Source: Ignavibacteria bacterium
GTDB lineage: Bacteria > Bacteroidota > Ignavibacteria > Ignavibacteriales > Melioribacteraceae
NCBI GenBank assembly: GCA_009773205.1
Contig: WPAE01000047.1
Span: 1-51,430 of the forward strand
Length of the DNA stretch: 51,430 bases
Direction of reading: 5' to 3'
Shown: piece by piece, positions 26,720 to 34,693 of the stretch
Layout of the letters: each line of letters opens with the position of its first letter
How positions within the stretch are numbered: position 1 is the stretch's first letter
Notes under the pieces: generated by a model
Database searches by the model: none
Seen by the model: only the letters and a program-made list of their open reading frames with translations
Told to the model about the DNA's origin: nothing
Translations under genes and position numbers: made by a program

Positions 26720-27052
26720 TTAAGAACGGATATGGTGCGGCATCTCAAACGGAATTTCGATTGAGAATTCAACTAAACCTTTAATTTTGCCGTTTTCGTA
26801 CCAGGGTGTTTGATAAATTAGTTTTTTCTTGCCTGCTTTTTCTATTGTATAAGTATTTGGTTTTTGCTCGGCAATAATCAGTTTTATTTTTTCGTTCGAT
26901 TCATTTGAGTGGCATGCGAATAGATTTTGACCAAGCAGTTTGTAACCGCCATCGTCTTTAAAAACTTCTGCAGCTTTTTCGTTTAGATAAATTATTTTTC
27001 CATCTACATCGCAAATAGTAATTGCTGCGGGTAATTCTTTTGTCCAATCCAT
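26720..27052 (-). CDS. Single-domain PAS protein
   Basis: The 110-residue cytosolic protein is one PAS domain (LPAAITICDVDGKIIYLNEKAAEVF at 7-31, then GLVEFSIEIPFEMPHH) with no output domain. FACHSNESNEKIK resembles the PAS module attached to DUF438/hemerythrin proteins, which has a possible haem or redox role, but this is only similarity of pattern. It starts 15 bp after the TonB receptor stop and is likely the third gene of that transcript, so it may sense the same ligand or redox state. Confidence 0.8.
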   Translation of the reverse strand: MDWTKELPAAITICDVDGKIIYLNEKAAEVFKDDGGYKLLGQNLFACHSNESNEKIKLIIAEQKPNTYTIEKAGKKKLIYQTPWYENGKIKGLVEFSIEIPFEMPHHIRS

Positions 27053-27067
27053 TATATTCTCGTTTAA

Positions 27068-29227
27068 TTAGAAGAAAAGCTCAAAGCTGAGCGAGTAATT
27101 TCTTATTGGCGCTAAGTTTCCAATGAACTCAACGTGATTATAGTTGAAGACATTCTTAGCATTTATAAATACTTTAGCAGGGATATCCATAATAAAAAAA
27201 TTATAGCCTGCCATTATGTCAGTTATGTATGTAGGAACTCTGATTTCACCGTCAACAACTACAATCAGCATCAGCGGGTCAATTTCTTCAATTCTGCTCA
27301 AATACCGGAAATCAATTCCAAACTCTAACGAAGCTGGAGTGAAGAGCAAGTTTGTAGAAGCAGTATTGCGCGGACGGTATTTCATTGATTTATTTTTTCC
27401 GATGTCGCGCGACCACATATAGTTGTATCCAACAGAAAAATTTAGAAGAGATGGAATGATGTTCCATGCGCCAACTAATTCTACGCCTTGAATTCTTGCT
27501 TTCGGAATGTTAACGAATTGAATATTAGTGCCAGTCTCTGTAAAATTTGGTTCTATAAAGTTTTTATAATCGTTTTGATAGAAAGCGGCATCTAGAGAAA
27601 CCTGTTGCATTGAGTAATGTATTCCAGCTTCAAAAGAAAGGCTTGTTTCGTAAGTAAGATTAGGATTTTCAATCACATTAACTCCGCCGCCTACAGCGGT
27701 GCTTGTAAATACTTCGGAAGGAGTTGGCGCACGGAATCCCGTTCCAACTGAAGCGCGGAGAATTAAATCATCAGAAAATTTGTAATTCAACCCGGCTCTT
27801 GGTGTTACAGCCATTTTACCGCTGGTAGAATCCATTTTTATGTAATCGTAACGAATTCCTGCTGTAAGTATTAACCCGGCAATTCCTTTGTATTCGGATT
27901 GAGTGTAAGCGGCGGCGCCAAAGAAAGTAGGATTCTTAAAAATATTTGACTCAACATTTGCATAAGATAATTCCAACCCGCTTGTTAAGAAAAGATTTTT
28001 AGAAGCTTTATAGTTTGCCAGCGCTTCGCCTCTAAGCAGATCTGCTGTTGATGTTGTAACTTCTAAACCGTAGCCGGTAAACTTTGTGCGGTAGTAGTTA
28101 GCTTTTATTTCAGTAGTTAGTATTTCGCTTAAATGATTTTGATAAATTAATCCGGTGAATATTCTATCGGATTTTACAGTGTTTCCGTTGTCTTCATCTT
28201 TTGGAACAAGCGCGTTTCTAGAATCTTTCCAGTAAAGAAAATTTCCACGGTTCATTGATAAATAATTTGCAAAGAAAGTAAGCCTGCTTGTGTAGTTAAA
28301 ATCATAATTTAGTTTTAGATAACCCAAGTAACGCTTTGAAAAATTGTTTTGTCGGTAACTATCATTATCAAACTTTTTGAAAGAAAAAGTATAACCTAAG
28401 TTATTGTAAGAGTTTGAGTGAGTAAGTTCAGCTCCATAAAAATTTCTGTATGAATTGCTCCAGTCCCATACATCGTAAGAAGGTTTATCATACAAACCAA
28501 AATAAGTTCTAAAATTTGTAATTGGTTTTTTAATAGAACCTTTTGTAATGATATTAATTACGCCGCCGATTGCCGTAGAACCGTAAAGAGAGCTTGCGGG
28601 ACCTTTAATAATTTCCACGCGCTCAATATCTGCAATGGGAATCATTTCCCAAACTATATCTCCGCTATCGCCGGAGTACATTGGCAATCCGTTTAATGCA
28701 ACAAGCACTCTTGTGCCGGCGCCTTTGCTGTATCCGCTCGATCCGCGAATACTTACTTGCTCCAAATTAACCTGAACTCCGGGAACGTGCCGCAAGTAGT
28801 CATCGAAAGTGAGATGGTTTTTTTTGCTTATTTCTTCCGGCTGCAAAACGGTTGTGCTTACTGTTAAATCTCGAATGCGCTGTTCATACTTTCCGGCACT
28901 AACTACAATCTGTTGTGTTTGGATTAATGATTCTTTCAATATTACTGTAATTGGTTTTGTGAGTTCGTTAATCTGAAGATTGGAAACAGTTTTCTTTTCG
29001 TAACTGATTGCCGAAACTTGCACGCTGTAAGTTCCAACAGAAATATTTTTTATCTGAAAATAGCCCAATTCATCTGCAGAAGCGCCAAGAGAAGTTCCAA
29101 CAATTATAACACTTGCGCCAAAAACCGGTTCGGCTTTTTCATTAATTACTCTGCCAGATAGAGTTCCGGTTTGAGCAAAAAGTAGAAGTGATGGAATCAA
29201 ACACATCATCAAAAGAAATTTTTTCAT
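27068..29227 (-). CDS. TonB-dependent outer-membrane receptor
   Basis: The 719-residue protein has signal peptide MKKFLLMMCLIPSLLLFAQ, so I use the ATG at 29227 and not an in-frame ATG 30 bases upstream. An N-terminal carboxypeptidase-regulatory-like beta sandwich (TGTLSGRVINEKAEPVFGASVIIVG) is followed by the plug (YLRHVPGVQVNLEQVSIRGSSG; IERVEIIKGPASSLYGSTAIGGVINI) and a 22-strand barrel ending in SFELFF, with aromatic C-terminus. Known function is TonB/ExbB/ExbD-powered uptake of metals, vitamins or glycans. The ligand is unknown; there is no SusD partner, so a small ligand is more likely than a polysaccharide. A lipoprotein gene lies upstream and a PAS gene downstream. Confidence 0.94.
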   Translation of the reverse strand: MKKFLLMMCLIPSLLLFAQTGTLSGRVINEKAEPVFGASVIIVGTSLGASADELGYFQIKNISVGTYSVQVSAISYEKKTVSNLQINELTKPITVILKESLIQTQQIVVSAGKYEQRIRDLTVSTTVLQPEEISKKNHLTFDDYLRHVPGVQVNLEQVSIRGSSGYSKGAGTRVLVALNGLPMYSGDSGDIVWEMIPIADIERVEIIKGPASSLYGSTAIGGVINIITKGSIKKPITNFRTYFGLYDKPSYDVWDWSNSYRNFYGAELTHSNSYNNLGYTFSFKKFDNDSYRQNNFSKRYLGYLKLNYDFNYTSRLTFFANYLSMNRGNFLYWKDSRNALVPKDEDNGNTVKSDRIFTGLIYQNHLSEILTTEIKANYYRTKFTGYGLEVTTSTADLLRGEALANYKASKNLFLTSGLELSYANVESNIFKNPTFFGAAAYTQSEYKGIAGLILTAGIRYDYIKMDSTSGKMAVTPRAGLNYKFSDDLILRASVGTGFRAPTPSEVFTSTAVGGGVNVIENPNLTYETSLSFEAGIHYSMQQVSLDAAFYQNDYKNFIEPNFTETGTNIQFVNIPKARIQGVELVGAWNIIPSLLNFSVGYNYMWSRDIGKNKSMKYRPRNTASTNLLFTPASLEFGIDFRYLSRIEEIDPLMLIVVVDGEIRVPTYITDIMAGYNFFIMDIPAKVFINAKNVFNYNHVEFIGNLAPIRNYSLSFELFF

Positions 29228-29295
29228 TAGAATACCATTCCAATTAGAAATTATCAATCCGCCAAACAGATAGCGGGCAGGTTCTCCTTTAGAAG

Positions 29296-29802
29296 CTACA
29301 TAGGCGGCTGCGGCGGCAGACTCTGAAAATTAACTGTTATATCTACGCCTGTTGTAGTTTTTCCAGTGTTTATTATCAGCGGCTTGGGTTTTGCCGGATT
29401 GCCCAATTCGGAGTAAACACCAACCACAGTCCAATCTATTCTGTTAAGAGTAAGTTCTGGAGTTTTGGATTGAGCCACAACAACATATTTGTGGCTGCCT
29501 GGTTTAATAGAAAAAAGTGGATTGAATTGCATTTCCCCAGAATTATAATTGAACTCTTTTGCTCCGTAAGGAATGGAATCGAGCACAAAACTTAAGTTGG
29601 AAGCTGAAAAATCATTTACACTTTTTATTGGTTCCCTAAACACAACTAAGTGAGTTCTTTTAATTTCTTGAGGCCAAGCACCATTAAAAGTTATTTTACC
29701 GCTAAAAGCGCTTAATCCATCAACAGGCTCAATTCCCTTATCGCAAGAAACAATTAAAATTGTTAATCCAAGTATTAAAATAACAACTAATAGTCTGCTC
29801 AT
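29296..29802 (-). CDS. Lipoprotein upstream of the TonB receptor
   Basis: The 168-residue protein has an N-terminal hydrophobic segment with lipobox LIVSC (cysteine near 20). The rest is beta-rich (SGKITFNGAWPQEIKRTHLVVFREP; HKYVVVAQSKTPE) with a proline-rich end. I recognise no named family. The 68-bp spacing to the receptor on the same strand suggests co-expression, perhaps as a ligand-binding surface lipoprotein. That role is inference only. Confidence 0.75.
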   Translation of the reverse strand: MSRLLVVILILGLTILIVSCDKGIEPVDGLSAFSGKITFNGAWPQEIKRTHLVVFREPIKSVNDFSASNLSFVLDSIPYGAKEFNYNSGEMQFNPLFSIKPGSHKYVVVAQSKTPELTLNRIDWTVVGVYSELGNPAKPKPLIINTGKTTTGVDITVNFQSLPPQPPM

Positions 29803-30171
29803 AAACTATCCTTTGCTTACACAACTAAAATATAATAGAAGTAGTATGTTAATCTCAATTGAAATCATGCGCCGCGATATTGGTGTTAAACTATAAGTGT
29901 AAGAAACATCTGAAATATTTACTCTAAGTCATGGTGAGTCTTCGACACAATCACTGCCTTCGCAGTGATTGGCTCAGACTGACATCCAGTACTCAATAAA
30001 TTGCCACACTTCCTGCCTCGCCGTCTCGCCTACGGCTTGCCGAGGCGGACGCCGCCGCGTCGGCTCATCAGGCGGGCGACAGGCTCAGCTTGCCTGCTGC
30101 AAGCAGGTGTGACAATAGATTAATTATTCAGATGTTTCTATAAATCCATGCATCGCTTAATTATCCGATTT
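29803..30171. other. Intergenic region with REP-like and GC-rich hairpins
   Basis: About 125 AT-rich bases are followed by a repeat-rich stretch. 29928-29983 is a REP-like element with an internal perfect hairpin (AATCACTGC, CTTC, GCAGTGATT at 29949-29970). 30003-30113 is a strikingly GC-rich block bounded by CACAC and GTGTG with CCTGC/GCAGG pairing. A full family A repeat follows at 30172. No convincing gene, tRNA or terminator. Confidence 0.65.
30003..30113. repeat. GC-rich palindromic block
   Basis: The ends read GCCACACTTCCTGC and GCAAGCAGGTGTGAC and can pair imperfectly, enclosing dense GGCGG/CCGCC sequence in an otherwise AT-rich region. It may be a compound of several REP-like pieces. 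No second copy of the whole block is seen in the window. Confidence 0.5.
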
Positions 30172-30299
30172 AATCCGCCAGAGGCGGACGAGGGTCAAAT
30201 TCCCCGCCTCTTGAGGCGAATAAATAAAATTTGTTTTCAGAAATCTCGCTGCCCCGCCTGCCAAAGCAAAGCGGCGGGCAGGTTGCGGCGAGCAGATTC
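30172..30299 (+). repeat. Family A interspersed repeat, copy 2 (full)
   Basis: This is a full 128-bp copy. It has three pairing segments: TCCGCC with GGCGGA; CGCCTC with GAGGCG; and a long GC hairpin from CTCGCTGCCCCGCC to GGCGGGCAG...GGCGAG. It ends AGATTC and overlaps two bases of the transporter stop codon at 30298. It differs from copies 3 and 4 at a few positions (for example GAGCAGATTC in place of GAGGAGATTC). Confidence 0.92.
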
Positions 30300-30948
30300 A
30301 TTTGCTGCAATGTTTATCGCATCCGCAGCTTTTTCCGGATTTCACTTTTTCAAAAGATTCTCTTCCTTCTTTAAAAGCAAAATAAGCAATAGCCAAAGCG
30401 CCTAAAGAATCAAGCCTTCCAAAACCTGTTAGTTCATAGCCCACACTAGAAGCCAAAAGAATTACAGAAAGGTAAAGACATGTTTTTGTGCAGTTAGCAT
30501 CGGCAATAAGTGCAGCAGAGTTAATTGCCTTTCCCGCAATCAGTTTGTATTTGATTAGCATAGACATTGTTACAATAGAAACAAGAGAAATAACAATACC
30601 CCAAAAAGTGGTTTCAGGTTTGTGGTTAGTAACTAAATTATAAATAGAAGTTATAACTAAACTTGCTGTTAAAATAAAAAACCCGCTGCCTGTAATTTTT
30701 AGCGCAGTTTTTTCAAATTCATCGCGCATTTCATCACCGTTAGCTTTTATGCGGTTAATCATGTGCCAAATTCCGATTCCAGAAAAAACTTCTACAAATG
30801 AATCTACTCCAAAACCGAAAAGCGAAAGAGTTTCATCTTCATAACCGAGAGCTATAGAGATTAATCCCTCAACAACATTATAGAAAATTGTTAAGAGTGA
30901 AAGCAAGTATGCCAAGCGCAGCATGCTTTCTTTATCTGTCTTTTTCAA
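30298..30948 (-). CDS. Cation transporter, CDF-related, short form
   Basis: The 216-residue inner-membrane protein has six hydrophobic segments like the cation diffusion facilitator (CDF) membrane domain but no cytosolic C-terminal domain. Candidate metal residues are FGVDSFVE in helix 2 and LIADANCTKTC in helix 5; the classic HxxxD pairs are absent. It ends in a cysteine-histidine tail, SCGCDKHCSK. A related set of short transporters is annotated as heavy-metal cation transporters. Zinc, iron or another divalent ion is possible; none is established here. The tail could bind metal. The stop overlaps repeat copy 2, so the tail deserves checking against homologues. Confidence 0.75.
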   Translation of the reverse strand: MKKTDKESMLRLAYLLSLLTIFYNVVEGLISIALGYEDETLSLFGFGVDSFVEVFSGIGIWHMINRIKANGDEMRDEFEKTALKITGSGFFILTASLVITSIYNLVTNHKPETTFWGIVISLVSIVTMSMLIKYKLIAGKAINSAALIADANCTKTCLYLSVILLASSVGYELTGFGRLDSLGALAIAYFAFKEGRESFEKVKSGKSCGCDKHCSK

Positions 30949-30966
30949 TAGATCCTTATCCTTGCA

Positions 30967-31377
30967 CTAACTATAAGATGGCGTTAATAAAGCGCCAAAT
31001 ACATTTGTGAATAGATAAATAATAAAAATTATGTAAAGAACTGTAAATACCAACCCGATAATTATCATCATCTTAATTAAACGAAAGTATTTTCCTTGTA
31101 GTTCAAAAGCTTGCCGTAGCGAAGATGTGTTGTTTGTCATCTTATACATAGAAAAATGATCTGCTGCCTCGCGTATGCGTAAGCCTATGATTACTGTGGG
31201 TATGCCAATAATTGCACCTATTATTGTTAAGCAGGTTAACGCGCCGTAAATAATTGTGAAGAGACCAACAAAGCGCATATCTGCTGTCATTTTATCAAAA
31301 ATAATTTGAAAATAACTTGGCGGTTTAATTGCCTGCGTTGGCTCAGAGCGGATGTTTAAATCTTCAAACTGATCCAT
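30967..31377 (-). CDS. DUF5362-like membrane protein
   Basis: The 136-residue protein has a cytosolic N-terminus, two closely spaced membrane segments (RFVGLFTIIYGALTCLTIIGAIIG with IPTVIIGLRIREAADHF) and a further C-terminal hydrophobic segment (LIKMMIIIGLVFTVLYIIFIIYLF). The layout fits DUF5362, of unknown function. It precedes the transporter by 18 bp on the same strand, so they may share a transcript. Confidence 0.7.
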   Translation of the reverse strand: MDQFEDLNIRSEPTQAIKPPSYFQIIFDKMTADMRFVGLFTIIYGALTCLTIIGAIIGIPTVIIGLRIREAADHFSMYKMTNNTSSLRQAFELQGKYFRLIKMMIIIGLVFTVLYIIFIIYLFTNVFGALLTPSYS

Positions 31378-31555
31378 GCATTCTCCATTTATTAATAAGT
31401 GTCTTGCTCAAATTACACAGATTGCCATTCTGAATGAAACAGTTCGCGAAAATTTGGTAAAGAGGTTCTTCTAAAAATATCAATTTCCTTTGCGGGCTTT
31501 CCTTTTTCTTTGTGCCGCTATGCGCTTTGCGGGATGAAATATTTTAAAACAAAAG

Positions 31556-31576
31556 TTTTTAGAGGCGCCCCTAAAA
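31556..31576. repeat. Near-palindrome upstream of the histidine kinase
   Basis: TTTTTAGAGGCGCCCCTAAAA is a near-perfect palindrome related to the right end of the element at 25163-25180. It would encode residues FRGAPK if the histidine kinase were started upstream, which argues that the true kinase start lies after it. It might be an operator or a solo repeat end. Confidence 0.45.
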
Positions 31577-31671
31577 TCGAATTTGGAAATGGATTTACTT
31601 TAAGGCTTTTCTTTTGGGATAAAGAAGATTATTTTTGTCAAAGTTTAAGTTTTTCAAACGATGGAATTAGT

Positions 31672-32865
31672 TTGATTAGTATTGATGAACAAATAATAAA
31701 CGCCCTTGGCGATCCGCAGAATCCAGTATATGTGGCATTGTTAACGGTTTTGGTGTTGTTTGGCACTATTTACTTCTTTTATAAATATGGAATAAGCCCT
31801 TTAAATGAAAAATTCAGAAAAGAAAAAGAAAGCATTGAACTAAAATCTGCCAAGATGATGGCTTTATTCGCCGAGCTTGACCCAGATCCAGTAATTAGAA
31901 TAAATCAATATGGAAAAATATTGGAAACTAACAAAGCGGCACACTCTGTTTTTTCTGACTCGCAATTGATGGGTAAAAATATAAACGAGCTTTTACCCGA
32001 ACTCGTTATAAGAGAAAATTTTTCTATTAAAAATGAAACTAGAACTATTAATCAAAAAATTGGAAAAAAACATTATTCTATTTTATACCGAGGAGACGCA
32101 AACATAAGTTTAGCTCAACTTTATTTTAGAGATATTTCAGAACTTAAGAAATATGAGGAAGCGCTTCTCAACTATCAAAGAAAACTTAAAAACTTGTCAG
32201 ATCGGCTTCATGATATTATTGAAGATGAAAGAAAAAGAATTTCTTATGGACTTCACGATGGAATTGGACAAAGCCTTTCGCTGCTGCGAATAAAACTTTT
32301 GAAGCTTCATGAGGAATCTAAAACAGAAGAACATAGCAGTTATTATGAGGGCTTGGTTCTTAATCTCGAAGAAATAATTTATGAACTCAAAGAAATTACT
32401 TACTCGCTTAAACCAAAACTACTTAGTGAAACAGGTTTGTTTTTAGCCGTAAAAAGTTTAATTGATAAAGCAGGTAACGATTCCGGAATTATTGGAGATA
32501 TTAACGTTAGCGGAAAAGAAGTAAGGCTTGAAGAAAAACTTGAGATATCGCTTTTTAGAATAGCTCAAGAATCGTTAAACAATATTCTTAAGCACTCCAA
32601 AGCATCAAAATACAGTGTACAATTAATATACTCTCCTAAAGTTTTTCGTTTAATAATCTCCGATAATGGAATTGGCTTTGATGTAAATATTGTTATGAAG
32701 AATAATTCAAGTGGAATGGGACTGTTAAGCATTAGAGAAAGAATAGAAAGCTATAATGGTATATTTAAAATAGAATCTCTTATAAACAAAGGAACTATGC
32801 TTGTGGCAGAAGTTCCATTATCAAAAGAAATAAAATGGCACTTGCAAGACCAATACACGTCTTAA
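31672..32865 (+). CDS. NarL-type sensor histidine kinase with PAS domain
   Basis: I use the TTG at 31672 (a GGA lies about eight bases upstream) because the frame further upstream runs through a repeat-like palindrome and gives an unconvincing N-terminus; an in-frame ATG at 31534 and a start at 31510 are alternatives. From 31672 there are 397 residues: one membrane segment (VYVALLTVLVLFGTIYFFY), a PAS domain (ELDPDPVIRINQYGKILETN), a HisKA_3 dimerisation helix with phospho-acceptor His195 in RISYGLHDGIGQ, and a HATPase domain with N-box (AQESLNNILKHSKA), ISDNGIGFD and GMGLLSIRERI. It overlaps the response regulator by 31 bases. The signal is unknown; PAS suggests redox, gas or a small ligand. 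Confidence 0.9.
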   Translation: MISIDEQIINALGDPQNPVYVALLTVLVLFGTIYFFYKYGISPLNEKFRKEKESIELKSAKMMALFAELDPDPVIRINQYGKILETNKAAHSVFSDSQLMGKNINELLPELVIRENFSIKNETRTINQKIGKKHYSILYRGDANISLAQLYFRDISELKKYEEALLNYQRKLKNLSDRLHDIIEDERKRISYGLHDGIGQSLSLLRIKLLKLHEESKTEEHSSYYEGLVLNLEEIIYELKEITYSLKPKLLSETGLFLAVKSLIDKAGNDSGIIGDINVSGKEVRLEEKLEISLFRIAQESLNNILKHSKASKYSVQLIYSPKVFRLIISDNGIGFDVNIVMKNNSSGMGLLSIRERIESYNGIFKIESLINKGTMLVAEVPLSKEIKWHLQDQYTS

Positions 32866-33518
32866 TTGCAGATGATCATCAGTTGTTTCGCAATGGAATA
32901 TCTTCTCTTTTCGAGGATGTCTCGGATATTCTTATTGTTGGCGAAGCAGAAAACGGTGCTCAATCAATCGAAAAATTTAAATCTCTTCAGCCTGATATTG
33001 TGATTCTTGATGTTTCTATGCCGGATATGAACGGTTTTGAGGTTTTACAGCACCTTCAAATGGAAAACGTAAATGTTAAGGCAATTTTTTTAACTATGCA
33101 CGACAGCCAAGAGTATATATTGCACGCTTATAAATCTGGAGCAATGGGATTGATAAGCAAAAATACTATAAAAGGCGAGTTGGTTTACGCAATAAAATCT
33201 GTTTTTGACGGAGCGAAATATTTTGGCAGGCAATTAACAGAAGAGAAACTGAAAGAAATCGAATATAAATTCAAAAAGATAACCGGGCACTTCGCAGATG
33301 ATTATATTCACCTAACTGTAAAAGAGAGGCAAATTTTAGTGTACGTAAGCGCCGGACAAACAAGTACAGAAATAGCGAAACTGATGAATCTGAGCAAACG
33401 GTCAATAGATCATTATAGAGCGCGCATGATGCTCCGTTTAGAAATTAAATCACTGCCCGAATTTATTTCTTACGCAATTAAATATGCTAACACAAACAAA
33501 GTTTTAGGAAACGATTAA
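32835..33518 (+). CDS. NarL/FixJ-family response regulator
   Basis: The 227-residue regulator pairs with the upstream kinase. The receiver domain has acidic pocket ADDHQLF near the N-terminus, phospho-acceptor Asp59 (VILDVSMPDMNG), and conserved Thr/Lys sites (LTMHDS; LISKN). The LuxR-type helix-turn-helix covers about 155-215 (HLTVKERQILVYVSAGQTSTEIAKLMN). Its start overlaps the kinase by 31 bases, and the next gene starts two bases after its stop. Targets cannot be inferred, but the adjoining membrane protein gene is the closest candidate. Confidence 0.94.
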   Translation: MALARPIHVLIADDHQLFRNGISSLFEDVSDILIVGEAENGAQSIEKFKSLQPDIVILDVSMPDMNGFEVLQHLQMENVNVKAIFLTMHDSQEYILHAYKSGAMGLISKNTIKGELVYAIKSVFDGAKYFGRQLTEEKLKEIEYKFKKITGHFADDYIHLTVKERQILVYVSAGQTSTEIAKLMNLSKRSIDHYRARMMLRLEIKSLPEFISYAIKYANTNKVLGND

Positions 33519-33520
33519 AT

Positions 33521-34096
33521 ATGCTTTTACACTACCAAATTTTGATTTTAGCCAGCACTATAATATGGCTCTTTCCACCGATTAGGCAGTATAAACAAAA
33601 TTATTTCTGGCTTTTTTTTGTTTTGGCTATAACCGATCCTCTTTCGCATCTATTTGCAAGGCAGTTAGGTTTCATCCCCTCACAATTTTATGTGTTGTTC
33701 ACTACATTATTCTTTTTTTCGTTAATAGATTTTAAAGGTCTTAATCTCTATAAAATCGCTTTCTATCTTGTCTTAATATTTTTAAGTGTTTTTTCGTTTG
33801 TAAATTTTTGGGAATTCTCTACCCATTATATAGTTGTAACATTCTCTCTTATATTATTTATAATAACGAAAAACAGTATTCTCTTTGTTGTTAATACAGG
33901 GGCTATAAATACCTTTCATATTGTATTAATCTTCTATATACTATCAAATATCTTAAAGTTTTGGAACACGCTTGCTCAATTTGAAACCGGGATAGTCTTC
34001 TTTTATATAACAACATGGTTTCAAGTATTGGTTGGACTTTTCTTTTCAATTTACAAAGAAGATAATCCAAAGCTATTAATAAAAATAGGCGGGTAA
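33521..34096 (+). CDS. Hypothetical polytopic membrane protein in a two-component operon
   Basis: The 191-residue protein is almost wholly hydrophobic, with about six predicted helices (LILASTIIWLFPPI; YFWLFFVLAITDPLSHLF; FYVLFTTLFFFSLI; and others). I recognise no family and see no catalytic motif. It starts two bases after the regulator stop, so it is translated with the two-component system and may be its sensory accessory or output. It shows the same AT-rich composition as its neighbours. Confidence 0.75.
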   Translation: MLLHYQILILASTIIWLFPPIRQYKQNYFWLFFVLAITDPLSHLFARQLGFIPSQFYVLFTTLFFFSLIDFKGLNLYKIAFYLVLIFLSVFSFVNFWEFSTHYIVVTFSLILFIITKNSILFVVNTGAINTFHIVLIFYILSNILKFWNTLAQFETGIVFFYITTWFQVLVGLFFSIYKEDNPKLLIKIGG

Positions 34097-34475
34097 AAAT
34101 TGATTTAACTCGTTGTGTGAATTAAGATTGAGTGAGACTAAAGTAGTTTTCGATCAAAAAAATGTAACGCAGACACGCCTGCCAAGCGAGCATGTTGCAC
34201 AACTAAATTAAATTGCTCTGCTTTTTAGATTGTGAATCTAATTGGTTGTGCAGCACTTTCATATAGAACACATAAAGGCGGATTCCTAAAAAAGATAAAT
34301 CAAAGTTATAGTCATTTCGAGCTCGCCCCGCAAATTGTGCGGGGCGTTGTAGAGAAATGATATTGTATTACTCACTACGTCTCGACTTCGCTCGACGTGA
34401 CATAATAAAGTTTTGCAACAGACTCAATCCTTGAGCGAATAAACCGGACGGGCAGGTTTACGCTGATCTTTTTTT
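34097..34475. other. Intergenic region with REP-like repeats
   Basis: There is no gene. 34194-34252 holds an imperfect inverted repeat (GTTGCACAAC against GGTTGTGCAG) around a small hairpin, AGATT-GTG-AATCT. 34311-34402 is a REP-like element starting GTCATTTCGAG and ending CTCGACGTGAC with an inner 9-bp perfect stem, CGCCCCGCA/TGCGGGGCG (34324-34346). The latter may help terminate the two-component transcript, though no T-run follows. Confidence 0.6.
34311..34402. repeat. REP-like inverted repeat (GTCATTTCGAG ends)
   Basis: The outer ends are GTCATTTCGAG and CTCGACGTGAC, with a strong inner hairpin CGCCCCGCA-AATTG-TGCGGGGCG at 34324-34346. It resembles in plan the elements at 14411-14497 and 29928-29983. 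It lies between convergent genes. Confidence 0.6.
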
Positions 34476-34603
34476 AATCCGCCAGAGGCGGACGAGGGTC
34501 AAATTCCCCGCCTCTTGAAGCGAATAAATAAAATTTGTTTTCAGAAACCTCGCTGCCCCGCCTGCCAAAGCAAAGCGGCGGGCAGGTTGCGGCGAGGAGA
34601 TTC
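34476..34603 (+). repeat. Family A interspersed repeat, copy 3 (full)
   Basis: This is a full 128-bp copy beginning AATCCGCCAGAGGCGG and ending GAGGAGATTC, in the same orientation as the others. It lies between the convergent two-component and ccmB genes. Short ORFs that start inside it on either strand are artefacts of the repeat. Confidence 0.92.
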
Positions 34604-34607
34604 TTGT

Positions 34608-34669
34608 CGGGGTTAACCCCGTCCCGATTTTCGGGACGGCCTTCGGCAATCCCGCTTATATTTAGCGGG
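34608..34669. repeat. Cluster of three to four small perfect hairpins
   Basis: Consecutive palindromes are CGGGGTTAACCCCG (34608-34621), GTCCCGA-TTT-TCGGGAC (34621-34637), GCC-TTC-GGC (about 34639-34647) and CCCGCT-TATATTT-AGCGGG (34651-34669). They stand directly after repeat copy 3 and 25 bp from the ccmB stop. They may act as the ccmB transcript end on the minus strand, but no poly-T is evident. Confidence 0.6.
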
Positions 34670-34693
34670 ACATTTCTAATGAATTTTTTGGGT

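Noticed and set aside
30148-30405. ORF on the plus strand over repeat copy 2 and the transporter 3' end
   Set aside because: It is made of repeat sequence plus the antisense of a real gene.
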